A stretch of DNA of 64,000 nucleotides from positions 1 through 64,000 of the forward strand of contig NZ_JBJQOQ010000003.1 in assembly GCF_046036945.1 (NCBI RefSeq). The letters are read 5' to 3'. How positions within the stretch are numbered: the stretch's first letter is position 1; each line of letters opens with the position of its first letter. A program made the translations under genes and the position numbers. A model generated the notes under the pieces. The model was not told the origin of the DNA and did not search any database. It saw only the letters and a list, made by a program, of their open reading frames with translations. Source of the DNA: Brevibacillus_C sp046036945. GTDB lineage: Bacteria; Bacillota; Bacilli; Brevibacillales; Brevibacillaceae. Below, in pieces: positions 31,361-39,654 of the stretch.

Positions 31361-31969
31361 CTATTTCACTGCCAAAATGCACACGTACTTGTTTGTGCTG
31401 GTCTCTAGCGACTGGTCGAACGTCTTGAATCCGGCTTCCCGGTAGTACTGTTCCAATTCTTCGGGGCGGTAGCAGTGGTGGTAGAGTGAATTGCGGTAGA
31501 ATTCGCCTTCCCCCTGCAGGTAGGAAGCGAAGAACACACCGCCTGTTTTCAAAATGCGCCGCACCTCCTGCAGCGTTTGTTGCAGGTCGGCTGTCGTCAC
31601 ATAGAAAAGCGAGCCGTTCGCCCATACTCCGTCAAAGCTGTCCGGCGCAAACGGCAGTGCGCGAAAATCCCCTTGCCAAAAGGGAACGCCCTCGACGAGC
31701 CGCTTGGCCTCCGCCAGCATCACTTCGCTGATATCCAACCCCTGCACATCCAACATGTGCCGCTTCAACCGCAGGGAATCTATCCCGACTCCGCAGCCTA
31801 CGTCGAGCACGCGTCCGCCGGCCAATAACATTTGAAATCCTGGCAGTGCCAGCTTCGCCATATGATCCAACTCTTCCACTTCGGTGGCAGACGTTCCCAG
31901 CCGATCAAATGTCTCTTTATTTTGGTTGACGTAGTCGCCCATATCCTCCAAGGGATGGTACTTGCCCAC
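31361..31969 (-). CDS. Class I SAM-dependent methyltransferase
   Basis: A 202-residue methyltransferase of the Methyltransf_11 type. Motif I is VLDVGCGVGIDSL (about 55), then QGLDISEVML, the PFAPDSFDGVWANGSLFYV motif and RRILKTGGVFFASY. Substrate unknown; the small size and generic core suit a small-molecule methylase. The start is a GTG at 31969 close to a G-rich site; ATG codons further in are alternatives. Followed closely by an acidic hypothetical gene. Confidence 0.85.
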   Translation of the reverse strand: MGKYHPLEDMGDYVNQNKETFDRLGTSATEVEELDHMAKLALPGFQMLLAGGRVLDVGCGVGIDSLRLKRHMLDVQGLDISEVMLAEAKRLVEGVPFWQGDFRALPFAPDSFDGVWANGSLFYVTTADLQQTLQEVRRILKTGGVFFASYLQGEGEFYRNSLYHHCYRPEELEQYYREAGFKTFDQSLETSTNKYVCILAVK

Positions 31970-32060
31970 CCCTCTTCCCCCTTCCCAACGGTACTTCTCT
32001 TATCTTACCATCTTTTTGCACATTTGTTACCGGCATGCTGCGCTTTTTGCCCGAAGGCTC

Positions 32061-32088
32061 GAAAAAAAGCACCAGGATCGGTGCTTTT
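32061..32088 (-). terminator. Terminator of the pterin dehydratase gene
   Basis: AAAAGCACC/GGTGCTTTT with a T run on the minus strand. It overlaps the stop codon of the gene. Confidence 0.8.
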
Positions 32089-32392
32089 AGATTGCTTCTG
32101 TGACCGCTTGTGTCAGTCGGTTTATCTTTTGTGCCAGGGCAAAGTCCTTCCCCGTCAATCCGTTCGCGTGGCTGGTAGACAGTGTGAAGGTAATGTCCGA
32201 ACCCTTGATGTTGACCTCCGGGAGATGATCCTCTCCTTCCATGTAATCGGCAAGCCTTTTGACCATTCGGAGGGCAGACGGAAAGTCAGGATATGAGAGC
32301 GTACGAATCAGTGCCTGCTTGTTCTCCGTTAAGTGCCAGCCCGGAACTTTGTTCAAGTAACACGAAATCTGTTCGATCGACAGTTTCGCCAT
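32087..32392 (-). CDS. 4a-hydroxytetrahydrobiopterin dehydratase family (PCD)
   Basis: A 101-residue pterin-4a-carbinolamine dehydratase-like protein, which recycles the pterin used by aromatic amino acid hydroxylases. EGEDHLPEVNIKGSDITFTL, TSHANGLTGKDFALAQKI fit the family, but the tandem catalytic HH reads His-Leu; the later His (TSHANG) is kept. No phenylalanine hydroxylase is nearby, so it may serve molybdopterin or another pterin, or be a changed enzyme. ATG 32392 is nine bases after GGGGAG; ATG 32401 abuts that site. Confidence 0.82.
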   Translation of the reverse strand: MAKLSIEQISCYLNKVPGWHLTENKQALIRTLSYPDFPSALRMVKRLADYMEGEDHLPEVNIKGSDITFTLSTSHANGLTGKDFALAQKINRLTQAVTEAI

Positions 32393-32485
32393 GCCATCCA
32401 TCTCCCCTGCGGTCGACGTTAAGATAATTCTATCCTATTCAGCGACCGCAGCGGATAGTCACAACAATTGAACGATCGGGGAGGC

Positions 32486-33223
32486 CTAATCTTTGACGGC
32501 GAAAAAAATCATCCGCGGCGATTGTTCTTGATTGTAAGGGGAGTATGTATAGTCACCGTACAGCTGCATGAGGCGAAAGCCCGCCTGCTCCAGCATGCCG
32601 ATGATCTCTGCCGCTTCAAACAAGCGGACCTGCTCCATATAGCAGCGCGGCTCGGCTGACTCCGGATCGCGTATGACGATCTCCTTCTTGACGTAGCCGC
32701 CTTCGATCCAGCGTTTTTCATCGATCAGCAAGCCGTTGATTTCCCGCTCTGAAGCCGGGACCAGATGAGCCCGCACATAAGCGGGGTTCAGGTAGTCGAT
32801 CAAAACTTCTCCGCCGGCCTTCAGCGCCCTGACCATATTTCTCACCACGATGGCGCTTTCTTCATCGGTGTCAAAGTAGCCAAAGCTGGTAAACAAATTG
32901 ACGACGATATCAAATTCGTTCTCGAACGGGATCTCCCGCATGTCGTATTGTACGAAACGAAGATTGGGGTATGGATTGTGTTGTTCCGCCAGGGCCAAGA
33001 GCACCGGTGACAGATCAACGCCAACCACTTCGTAGCCGCGGCGCGCCAGAGCCCGCGAGTGACGCCCGCTGCCGCAGCACAGGTCGAGCACCCTTCCTGT
33101 ATGTTTGATCGGCAAATTTTCCAGTAAATTGCCAATCTCCCGATCCGCTGAGGCTTCGTCGCGATGCTGGTACACCAGCAAGTAATCCTCACGAAAACTC
33201 TGTTCAAACCAAGCATCTCCCAT
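32486..33223 (-). CDS. Class I SAM-dependent methyltransferase
   Basis: A 245-residue methyltransferase of the Methyltransf_25 type: VLDLCCGSGRHSRALARRG (motif I), VVGVDLSPVLL, DIVVNLFTSFGYF and ALKAGGEVLIDYLNP, with a beta-rich C-terminal extension (GYVKKEIVIRDPES, MEQVRLFEAAEI). Often called YqeM/YcgJ-like; substrate unknown. AAGGAGCG precedes the ATG. It stands alone between the dehydratase gene and a divergent PAP2 gene. Confidence 0.87.
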   Translation of the reverse strand: MGDAWFEQSFREDYLLVYQHRDEASADREIGNLLENLPIKHTGRVLDLCCGSGRHSRALARRGYEVVGVDLSPVLLALAEQHNPYPNLRFVQYDMREIPFENEFDIVVNLFTSFGYFDTDEESAIVVRNMVRALKAGGEVLIDYLNPAYVRAHLVPASEREINGLLIDEKRWIEGGYVKKEIVIRDPESAEPRCYMEQVRLFEAAEIIGMLEQAGFRLMQLYGDYTYSPYNQEQSPRMIFFAVKD

Positions 33224-33408
33224 TACCTATCTCGCTCCTTGGATTCAGGTTCATTTTTCCATTATACCATACCTCTCCAGTCCATCCTCTGCCCGCTGCA
33301 GCTGGCGCGTATGATGACGGCTACTCTCGTGCAAACTGTTGAGAGCAGTCGTTTCTCGCTTTGCTGTATTCGGCTGCTCTACCAATACTCCCCGACGAGA
33401 GGATTGCG

Positions 33409-34371
33409 ATGAGAGCTATCTGGCACGGCCTGAAAAAGGTGGAACTGTATGAGTGCGTAGGACTTCTCTTCTCCTTGTCCGCTCTCGCTGTCTTTTTTTT
33501 GTACGCCGATCTGGCAGATTTGAAGCAGCAAACACAAAATTGGCATTGGCGCCCGGTTCGCTGGGTTTGGGATGTCTACCGGGCCTTTTTGCCGAAAGCT
33601 TTTGGCGCCTGTTTGGCGCTGCTCCTGGCCGTGGGCTGGTGGAAGTACCGGGACCTGCGGTGGGGAGTGCGCCACACGTTTATTCTGACGCGGCTCGTAC
33701 TGCCATTCTGTCTGCTCTTGTTCGTCTACCGCGTGCTCAATTTTTACGTCCCGCTTTTCTCGCCACAAGACCGGGATGACTGGCTGCTTCATGCCGACCG
33801 CTGGCTCTTCGGGGTACAGCCAACCGTCTGGCTGCAGCAGTACGTTCACCCGCTGCTGACGGATTACTTCAGTTTTGTGTACATGGCCTGGTTTCCGCTG
33901 ATCTTCGCGACGATGGTGCTGCTGCATTTTTGGTCGAAAAAAGCCGTAACCGAATATACAGCCAGTGTGCTGTTTACCTTTTATCTCGGGTATTTCTGCT
34001 ATTTGCTCATTCCGGCTGTCGGCCCCTACTATACCCTGCAGCAATCCTACAGCATCTCGCTGGCCGGGGGGTTGGTCACGGCAGCCCAGCACAGCCTCGT
34101 ACTGCCGGGGGACCTCAAAATCCCCCGCGATGCCTTTCCCTCCCTGCATACAGCCGTCTCGTTCGTGATGCTATACTTTATCGCCGTCTATCGGCCCCGC
34201 TGGCTTTGGCTGTACATGCCGCTTGTCATCAGCATTTTGCTGTCAACGGTCTATTTGCGCTACCATTACGTCGTTGACGTCATTGCCGGGATCGCATTGG
34301 GGCTGTTCACCAGCGTCTTTAGCGGCACCTGGTGCCGAAAATGGCGAGAGCTGCTGAGTCCGCAAGAATAG
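33409..34371 (+). CDS. PAP2-superfamily membrane protein (inositolphosphotransferase Aur1-like)
   Basis: A 320-residue protein with about six to seven membrane helices and the PAP2_3 (Aur1/Ipt1-like) motifs FPSLHTAVSF and YLRYHYVVDVIAG, which contain the phosphatase/transferase histidines. It probably acts on a lipid phosphate or transfers a head group at the outer membrane face. ATG 33409 follows GAGAGG by six bases; a longer frame from 33361 lacks a ribosome site. It converges on the deoxynucleoside kinase gene, 13 bases apart. Confidence 0.83.
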   Translation: MRAIWHGLKKVELYECVGLLFSLSALAVFFLYADLADLKQQTQNWHWRPVRWVWDVYRAFLPKAFGACLALLLAVGWWKYRDLRWGVRHTFILTRLVLPFCLLLFVYRVLNFYVPLFSPQDRDDWLLHADRWLFGVQPTVWLQQYVHPLLTDYFSFVYMAWFPLIFATMVLLHFWSKKAVTEYTASVLFTFYLGYFCYLLIPAVGPYYTLQQSYSISLAGGLVTAAQHSLVLPGDLKIPRDAFPSLHTAVSFVMLYFIAVYRPRWLWLYMPLVISILLSTVYLRYHYVVDVIAGIALGLFTSVFSGTWCRKWRELLSPQE

Positions 34372-34384
34372 CACCGGCGATGGG

Positions 34385-35071
34385 CTAGCGGCGCAGTTCC
34401 CGAAACGTCCTGAACTTGTCCGCCACCCATGACAGAACCAGTTCCATGGAGCTGCCGGAGCCGAGGGCATCGTATTCGTTGATGCTGATCCGCAAAATCG
34501 GACAGGCGGAAAAACTGTCGATCCACCGCTCGTAATGGTGATACAAATCCTCCCAGTAGGAAATCGGGGTCTGCTGTTCCGCCGGCCGTCCCCGCTCTCT
34601 GACACGCTGTACGACTTCCTCAAAGCTGCCCTCCAGATAGATCAGCAGATCCGGATGGGGAAAGTAAGGCGTCATGACCATGGCTTCGAACAGCCTGGTA
34701 TATGTATCATAGTCTTCATCAGACATATGCCCCTGTTCGTGCAGCATTTTGGCAAAAATCCCTGTGTCTTCGTAAATAGAGCGGTCCTGCACAAAGCCGC
34801 CTCCGTAGTCAAACATCCGCTTTTGTTCTTTAAAGCGTTCAGCCAGGAAGAATGTCTGCAAATGGAAGCTCCAACGGTCCAAATCTTTGTAAAACCGGTT
34901 TAAATACGGGTTGTTGTCCACTTTTTCCAGCGAAACGCGAAAGCCCAGCTGATGGGCCAGCGCCCGCGTAAAAGTGGACTTGCCCACACCGACGGTTCCG
35001 CTGACCGTAATCACGGCATTGGCCGGAATTCCGTACTTCTCACATAGTTGGCTGCCTGAGTACTTCGACAT
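34385..35071 (-). CDS. Deoxynucleoside kinase (dGK/dAK type)
   Basis: A 228-residue deoxynucleoside kinase. The P-loop GTVGVGKST (about 25), the substrate Glu in SLEKVDNNPYL, the DRSIYED block (catalytic region about 88) and LIYLEGSFEEVVQRVRERGR (lid) are all present. It phosphorylates deoxyguanosine or deoxyadenosine/deoxycytidine in salvage. ATG 35071 follows AAGGAG by nine bases. Members of this lineage usually have two paralogues side by side; here only one is seen. Confidence 0.9.
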   Translation of the reverse strand: MSKYSGSQLCEKYGIPANAVITVSGTVGVGKSTFTRALAHQLGFRVSLEKVDNNPYLNRFYKDLDRWSFHLQTFFLAERFKEQKRMFDYGGGFVQDRSIYEDTGIFAKMLHEQGHMSDEDYDTYTRLFEAMVMTPYFPHPDLLIYLEGSFEEVVQRVRERGRPAEQQTPISYWEDLYHHYERWIDSFSACPILRISINEYDALGSGSSMELVLSWVADKFRTFRELRR

Positions 35072-35238
35072 CGTTGCATAACTCCTTATGGATCTCGCAC
35101 TTGTGATCCCGATCATTTTTCCAAATCTCTCACTATTCCGGCAGCCAGAATAATGGCTCACATGCTGCCTGCCAAACGACTTTCATTTTACCATGCTGAC
35201 AGGGGATTTGTCGAAGCAGCTAGAATCCGCCAATTCCG

Positions 35239-35262
35239 ATATGTTATAATGGAATAACATAT
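35239..35262 (+). promoter_or_regulatory. Operator-like palindrome over the cysK -10
   Basis: ATATGTTAT (35239-35247), six bases, ATAACATAT (35254-35262). It contains the -10 TATAAT (35245-35250). An ATTCC/GGAAT pair overlaps it. No good -35 is visible, which suggests a regulated promoter. Confidence 0.55.
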
Positions 35263-35287
35263 ATCTTCTGACAAAGGTGCGATAACT

Positions 35288-36208
35288 ATGAAAATAGCAG
35301 CCCACATGGGGGAACTGATCGGCCGGACACCCGTTGTTCGATTGCGTCGTCTGGTGAGCGCCGAAATGGCTGATGTCTATGTAAAATTGGAGAAGTTCAA
35401 TCCCAGCGGCAGTGTCAAAGACCGCGCGGCATACAACATGATCGTCACCGCAGAAGCCAGCGGCCAATTGAAGCCCGGGGCGACGATTATCGAGCCGACC
35501 AGCGGAAATACGGGAATCGGGTTGGCGATGGCTGCGGCCGTCAAAGGCTACAAGGCGATCATCGTCATGCCGGACACGATGACCCGTGAACGCATCCAGC
35601 TGCTGCAGGCCTACGGAGCAGAGGTCGTGCTCACGCCGGGCGACGAAAAAATGCCCGGAGCGATTCGCAAGGCAGAGCAATTGCTGCAAGATGTCCCGAA
35701 CAGCTTCATGCCGATGCAATTTGAAAATGAAGCGAATCCCGAGATCCACCGTCTGACCACTGCGCGGGAGATCCTTGAGCAAATGGACGGCTCCCTCGAC
35801 GGGTTTGTGGCTACAGCCGGGACGGGCGGCACCATCACCGGGACAGGCGAAGTCCTGCGTGGGCATCTGCCCCACCTGCATATCGCGGTCGTAGAACCGG
35901 CCGGTTCACCCGTGTTATCCGGGGGCAAGCCAGGTCCGCACAAAGTGGTCGGGACCAGCCCGGGATTTATACCTCAAACCCTGAATACGCAAATTTACGA
36001 CGAGATCGTCCAGATTACAGATGAGCAGGCGCTGGAAATGACGAGGGCTTTGGCCAAACAAGAAGCCATCCTCGTAGGTCCGTCGTCCGGGGCAGCCGTC
36101 TTTGCCGCGCTAAAAGTAGCCGAGAAGCTGGGACCGCATAAAAAAGTGCTCGCCATCTGTGCAGACAGCGGCGAGCGGTATTTGTCGATGAGCGAGTTGT
36201 TCGGCTAA
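35288..36208 (+). CDS. cysK: Cysteine synthase (O-acetylserine sulfhydrylase)
   Basis: A 306-residue PLP enzyme that makes L-cysteine from O-acetylserine and sulfide. The Schiff-base lysine lies in NPSGSVKDRAA (about 43), the substrate loop is PTSGNTGIG (about 73), and GTGGTITGTGE binds phosphate (about 180). A Ser near GPSSGAAVFAAL completes the site. The ATG at 35288 has only a weak upstream G-rich site (AAAGGTG). Alone on its strand, convergent with splB, and controlled by a palindrome over its -10. Confidence 0.92.
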   Translation: MKIAAHMGELIGRTPVVRLRRLVSAEMADVYVKLEKFNPSGSVKDRAAYNMIVTAEASGQLKPGATIIEPTSGNTGIGLAMAAAVKGYKAIIVMPDTMTRERIQLLQAYGAEVVLTPGDEKMPGAIRKAEQLLQDVPNSFMPMQFENEANPEIHRLTTAREILEQMDGSLDGFVATAGTGGTITGTGEVLRGHLPHLHIAVVEPAGSPVLSGGKPGPHKVVGTSPGFIPQTLNTQIYDEIVQITDEQALEMTRALAKQEAILVGPSSGAAVFAALKVAEKLGPHKKVLAICADSGERYLSMSELFG

Positions 36209-36213
36209 GTGAT

Positions 36214-37293
36214 CTAGGTGAAGTACTCGATCCGGGCTTCGGGAAAAAACCGCTGAATCTCGGCTTCCAGGTGAGACTTCAGCGCGAAGGCCTGGACGTC
36301 GGGGTATACGTATTTTGCCTTGCCGTACTTTCCCCACTTGATCTTCCGCTCTGACTCTTCCATCCGCAGCTTGGTCTTGGGGTAACGCTCCAGGATCAAG
36401 CTTTTTGCGATTTTGGTAAAGCGGTGCTGGATCAATTCAAAGGTCAAGTCCTGCCTCGCTTCCGGCCCGAGCTGTCGATCCAGCGTTTCCAACAGGTGCG
36501 TATAGCCTTCCTCCCAACCGTCGAACCAATAGAGCGGGGCGATGATAAATCCGAGCGGATAGCCGGCGGCCGCTACCTTGCCGGCTGCTTCCAGCCGTTC
36601 CCGAAACGACGATGTACCCGGTTCAAAGTGTTTGATCACGTAATCGGCATTGACGCTGAAGCGAAAACGGGTGTGCTTGTTGTGCCTGGCATCGAGCAGC
36701 GGATCGACATGGTGAAACTTGGTCACAAAGCGGAGACGCCCGTTTGGCTGATCGGCCATAAATTCGATTGCCCGCTTCAGATTGCCGGTAATGTGTTCGA
36801 TCCCGACAGGGTCTGACGTACAAGCGGCCTCGAAGCGGGTGATCTCCGGCTCCCGTTCACGGATATACTGGGCCACCCTCTCCAGGATTTCTTCGATATT
36901 TACGTATACCCGGATGTAGGGCTTCGTGCCGACGTTCGTATTGAGGTAACAGTAGTGGCAGTGGCCTGCGCAGCCTGTTGCGAGGGGGATCGCGTATTCC
37001 GCGGAGGGTTTTGACTGTTCAAAGGTGAGCGTTTTGCGCACCCCGACTACCAGCGTGCGTTTGGCGTTGCGGTATTTCTCCAAGTCCGTTTCCCCGGGTA
37101 TTCCTCTTACCTGATTATGGCTCGTCGTCATCTTGATCGGTATGCCTTCCCGCTTGTAACGGCGAAACAGTTCCTCACCCAGCGGATAGTCCAATGCCTG
37201 CGGTTCAAAGAACACCAGATCCGGCACGAACAGCTTGGTCTGGCGTAGATGCTGTTCCCGAACATCTGCTTGATCAATCAGCGTCGTGACCAT
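36214..37293 (-). CDS. splB: Spore photoproduct lyase
   Basis: A 359-residue radical-SAM enzyme that reverses the thymine dimer of UV-irradiated spores. The cluster motif is CAGHCHYC (Cys-108, -112, -115), and the H-donor cysteine is in EAACTSDPVG (Cys-158). VGVRKTLTF and HRFTKIAK are typical. ATG 37293 follows GGGGAGGG by eight bases; a frame open further upstream is not used. A perfect 15-base palindrome lies just before it, and a small gene of unknown function precedes it on the same strand. Confidence 0.95.
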   Translation of the reverse strand: MVTTLIDQADVREQHLRQTKLFVPDLVFFEPQALDYPLGEELFRRYKREGIPIKMTTSHNQVRGIPGETDLEKYRNAKRTLVVGVRKTLTFEQSKPSAEYAIPLATGCAGHCHYCYLNTNVGTKPYIRVYVNIEEILERVAQYIREREPEITRFEAACTSDPVGIEHITGNLKRAIEFMADQPNGRLRFVTKFHHVDPLLDARHNKHTRFRFSVNADYVIKHFEPGTSSFRERLEAAGKVAAAGYPLGFIIAPLYWFDGWEEGYTHLLETLDRQLGPEARQDLTFELIQHRFTKIAKSLILERYPKTKLRMEESERKIKWGKYGKAKYVYPDVQAFALKSHLEAEIQRFFPEARIEYFT

Positions 37294-37310
37294 CTTGCAA
37301 TCCCTCCCCT

Positions 37311-37325
37311 GGAGATAGTATCTCC
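37311..37325. promoter_or_regulatory. Perfect palindrome ahead of splB
   Basis: GGAGATAGTATCTCC, 18 bases ahead of the splB ATG and six bases from its ribosome site. Possible operator or mRNA hairpin. Confidence 0.4.
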
Positions 37326-37373
37326 AACCCACCGGCGAGAGTGAAGGTGAAATATGGTCTCATTCGCATGTCT

Positions 37374-37583
37374 TTATTTGATCGTTCTTTTGTACTGACC
37401 AAGCAGCAGCAGCGCATTTTCCTTCTGATGGATCGGCACCTGCAAGGAGTATGAACGCAGCGTTCCTTGTTTCTGGTTGGAAAGCCGGACACGGATTCCA
37501 TTCAATTCTAAATATTGGCGCAAATCGTTTGCCGCCCGCGGCAGACCGTATGATTCATGAATCGTTGTCCAAGTCGTCCACAT
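37374..37583 (-). CDS. Small hypothetical protein upstream of splB
   Basis: A 69-residue soluble protein (MWTTWTTIHESYGLPRAAND and on) with the pattern LNGIRVRLSNQ and SLQVPIHQKENALLLLGQY, reminiscent of small DUF2007-like signal-transducing folds, but the match is loose. GAGGTGAATC is directly before the ATG. In B. subtilis splB is preceded by splA; this protein does not look like SplA. Same strand as splB, 80 bases away. Confidence 0.6.
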   Translation of the reverse strand: MWTTWTTIHESYGLPRAANDLRQYLELNGIRVRLSNQKQGTLRSYSLQVPIHQKENALLLLGQYKRTIK

Positions 37584-37763
37584 GATTCACCTCACCAAAC
37601 CCTTCAATTTCATTCCTTATCATAATGTAAGCGGTTGGCGCGCTTTTGGTACTTCGTCACTATGATTTGCCTATGAAAGTATGCGGATCAATGGGCAAAA
37701 TACCGGAAAGACAGACACGGAGACGGCGGAGGCGGCAGTATGCTCGGCGGAGAATTTTAAAAC

Positions 37764-37807
37764 GAAAAAGAAGCGCATGCCCGGACAGCTCCGGACGTAC
37801 GCTTCTT
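37764..37807 (-). terminator. Terminator of the acetyl-CoA synthetase gene
   Basis: AGAAGCG/CGCTTCT outer stem with an inner TCCGG/CCGGA, followed by TTTTTCG on the minus strand. Confidence 0.75.
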
Positions 37808-37825
37808 GCATCCTGCAATTCGAGA

Positions 37826-39541
37826 TTAATCTTCCATCGTGGACAGGTCGCCGGTGGGCAGCCCCAGTTCCCAGGCCTTCAAGACGCGGCGCATGATCTT
37901 TCCGGATCGGGTCTTCGGCAGCTTGTCGCGGAATTCGATTTCGCGCGGTGCTGCATGTGCGGCCAAGCCTTCCTTGACGAATCGCCTGATGTCATTCATC
38001 AGTTCCTCGGTCGGTTCATATCCTGTGCGCAGGGCGATGAACGCCTTGATGATTTCGCCGCGCACAGGGTCCGGCTTCCCGATGACACCCGCTTCGGCCA
38101 CTGCAGGATGTTCCACCAGTTTGCTTTCTACTTCAAACGGCCCGACGCGCTCGCCTGAGGTCATGATCACATCGTCGACGCGTCCCTGGAACCAGAAGTA
38201 CCCGTCTTCATCCTTGTAGGCCGAGTCCCCCGAAATGTACCAGCCGGGGAAGCGGAAATACTCCTCGTATTTGGCGTCGTTTTTCCAGATTTTGCGCATC
38301 ATCGACGGCCAGCCGGCGCGCAGAGCGAGGTTCCCCATGCGGTTTGGCGGCAGCTCATTTCCTTCGTCGTCGAGGATCGTAGCGTACGTGCCGGGGAAAG
38401 GTTTGCCCATTGAACCCGGCTTGATCGGCATGCACTTGAAGTTGGAGATCATCTGCCCGCCTGTTTCCGTCATCCACCAGTTGTCGTGAATCCGGTGCTT
38501 GTAGACCTTCAAGCCCCAGGTAACCACTTCCGGATTGAGCGGTTCACCGACACTCAGAACGTGGCGCAGCGATGACAGGTCGAACTGCTTCACCAGCTCG
38601 TCACCCGCACCCATCAGCATTCGGAATGAGGTCGGAGCGCTGTACCAGACCGTCACTTTGAATTTTTCGATGGTCTTGTACCAATCTTCCGGCTTAAAGC
38701 GGCCGCCGCGAATGACGTTGGTCGCGCCATTTAGCCATGGAGCGAAAATCCCGTACGAGGTTCCCGTTACCCAGCCCGGGTCGGCAGTGCACCAGTAGAT
38801 GTCGTCTTCCTGCAGGTCGAGCACCCATTTTCCTGTCTGGTAGTGCTGAATCATCGCATTGTGGACGTGCAGCACGCCTTTGGGCTTGCCGGTGGATCCG
38901 GAGGTGTAGTGCAAAATCATGCCGTCTTCGCGGTCTACCCACTCGATTTCCAGTTCGTCGGAGGCTTTGGCCATCTCTTCATGGTAGCTGATCTGTCCCT
39001 CTCCCACCTGATCCTGGTCTCCGACGACGATCACGTGCTTGAGATGCGGCAGCTCTTGTACCGGTATGCGCGGGAGCAATGCCGGGGTCGTGACGATCGC
39101 CACCGCCTCGCTGTTCTCCAGGCGGTCGCGGACAGCCCCTTCCATGAACGCTTCAAACAGCGGGCCGACGATCGCACCGATTTTCAGCGTACCGAGAACG
39201 CTTACATAAAGCTCAGGGGAGCGCGGCATAAACACGAAGACGCGGTCGCCTTTGACGATGCCCAGCTTGCGGAGAATGTTGCCGAATTTGTTGGAGAGCT
39301 GACTCAACTGGGCAAACGTGTAGCTTTCATCGCGCGTCGCGTCAAAATACAGCAGCGCCGTTTTATCTTTGCGGTCGGTGGCCAGATGGCGGTCGATCGC
39401 TTCGTATGCCATATTGACCCGGCCCGTTTCATACCAGGTAAATTGTTTTTCGACATCTTTCCAGTCAAAATTCGCATATGCCTGATCGTAGTCCTGCAAA
39501 TTAAAATTGCCCTCTTCAGCTGGTATCATGTTCTCTTTCAT
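37826..39541 (-). CDS. acsA: Acetyl-CoA synthetase (AcsA), first paralogue
   Basis: A 571-residue AMP-forming synthetase. P-loop YTSGSTGKPKGVLHVH (about 230), WWMTETGG (A5), GWYISGDSAYKDEDGYFW (A7), and the acetylatable lysine motif PKTRSGKIMRR (about 550) are all intact. It activates acetate through acetyl-AMP. Same length as B. subtilis AcsA. ATG 39541 follows AAGGAG; the long upstream extension overlaps the paralogue and is not coding. It lies 113 bases downstream of a second acs gene on the same strand. Confidence 0.93.
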   Translation of the reverse strand: MKENMIPAEEGNFNLQDYDQAYANFDWKDVEKQFTWYETGRVNMAYEAIDRHLATDRKDKTALLYFDATRDESYTFAQLSQLSNKFGNILRKLGIVKGDRVFVFMPRSPELYVSVLGTLKIGAIVGPLFEAFMEGAVRDRLENSEAVAIVTTPALLPRIPVQELPHLKHVIVVGDQDQVGEGQISYHEEMAKASDELEIEWVDREDGMILHYTSGSTGKPKGVLHVHNAMIQHYQTGKWVLDLQEDDIYWCTADPGWVTGTSYGIFAPWLNGATNVIRGGRFKPEDWYKTIEKFKVTVWYSAPTSFRMLMGAGDELVKQFDLSSLRHVLSVGEPLNPEVVTWGLKVYKHRIHDNWWMTETGGQMISNFKCMPIKPGSMGKPFPGTYATILDDEGNELPPNRMGNLALRAGWPSMMRKIWKNDAKYEEYFRFPGWYISGDSAYKDEDGYFWFQGRVDDVIMTSGERVGPFEVESKLVEHPAVAEAGVIGKPDPVRGEIIKAFIALRTGYEPTEELMNDIRRFVKEGLAAHAAPREIEFRDKLPKTRSGKIMRRVLKAWELGLPTGDLSTMED

Positions 39542-39654
39542 ATGCTCACGCTCCTTATCAAAATCAAACATCTCTCTTTTAGGATAAGTCTGAGTATTCG
39601 ACAAACCGCAAGCGTTTTCCTGCCGAAATCGGAGGAACTTTTTGGCACCAGATG

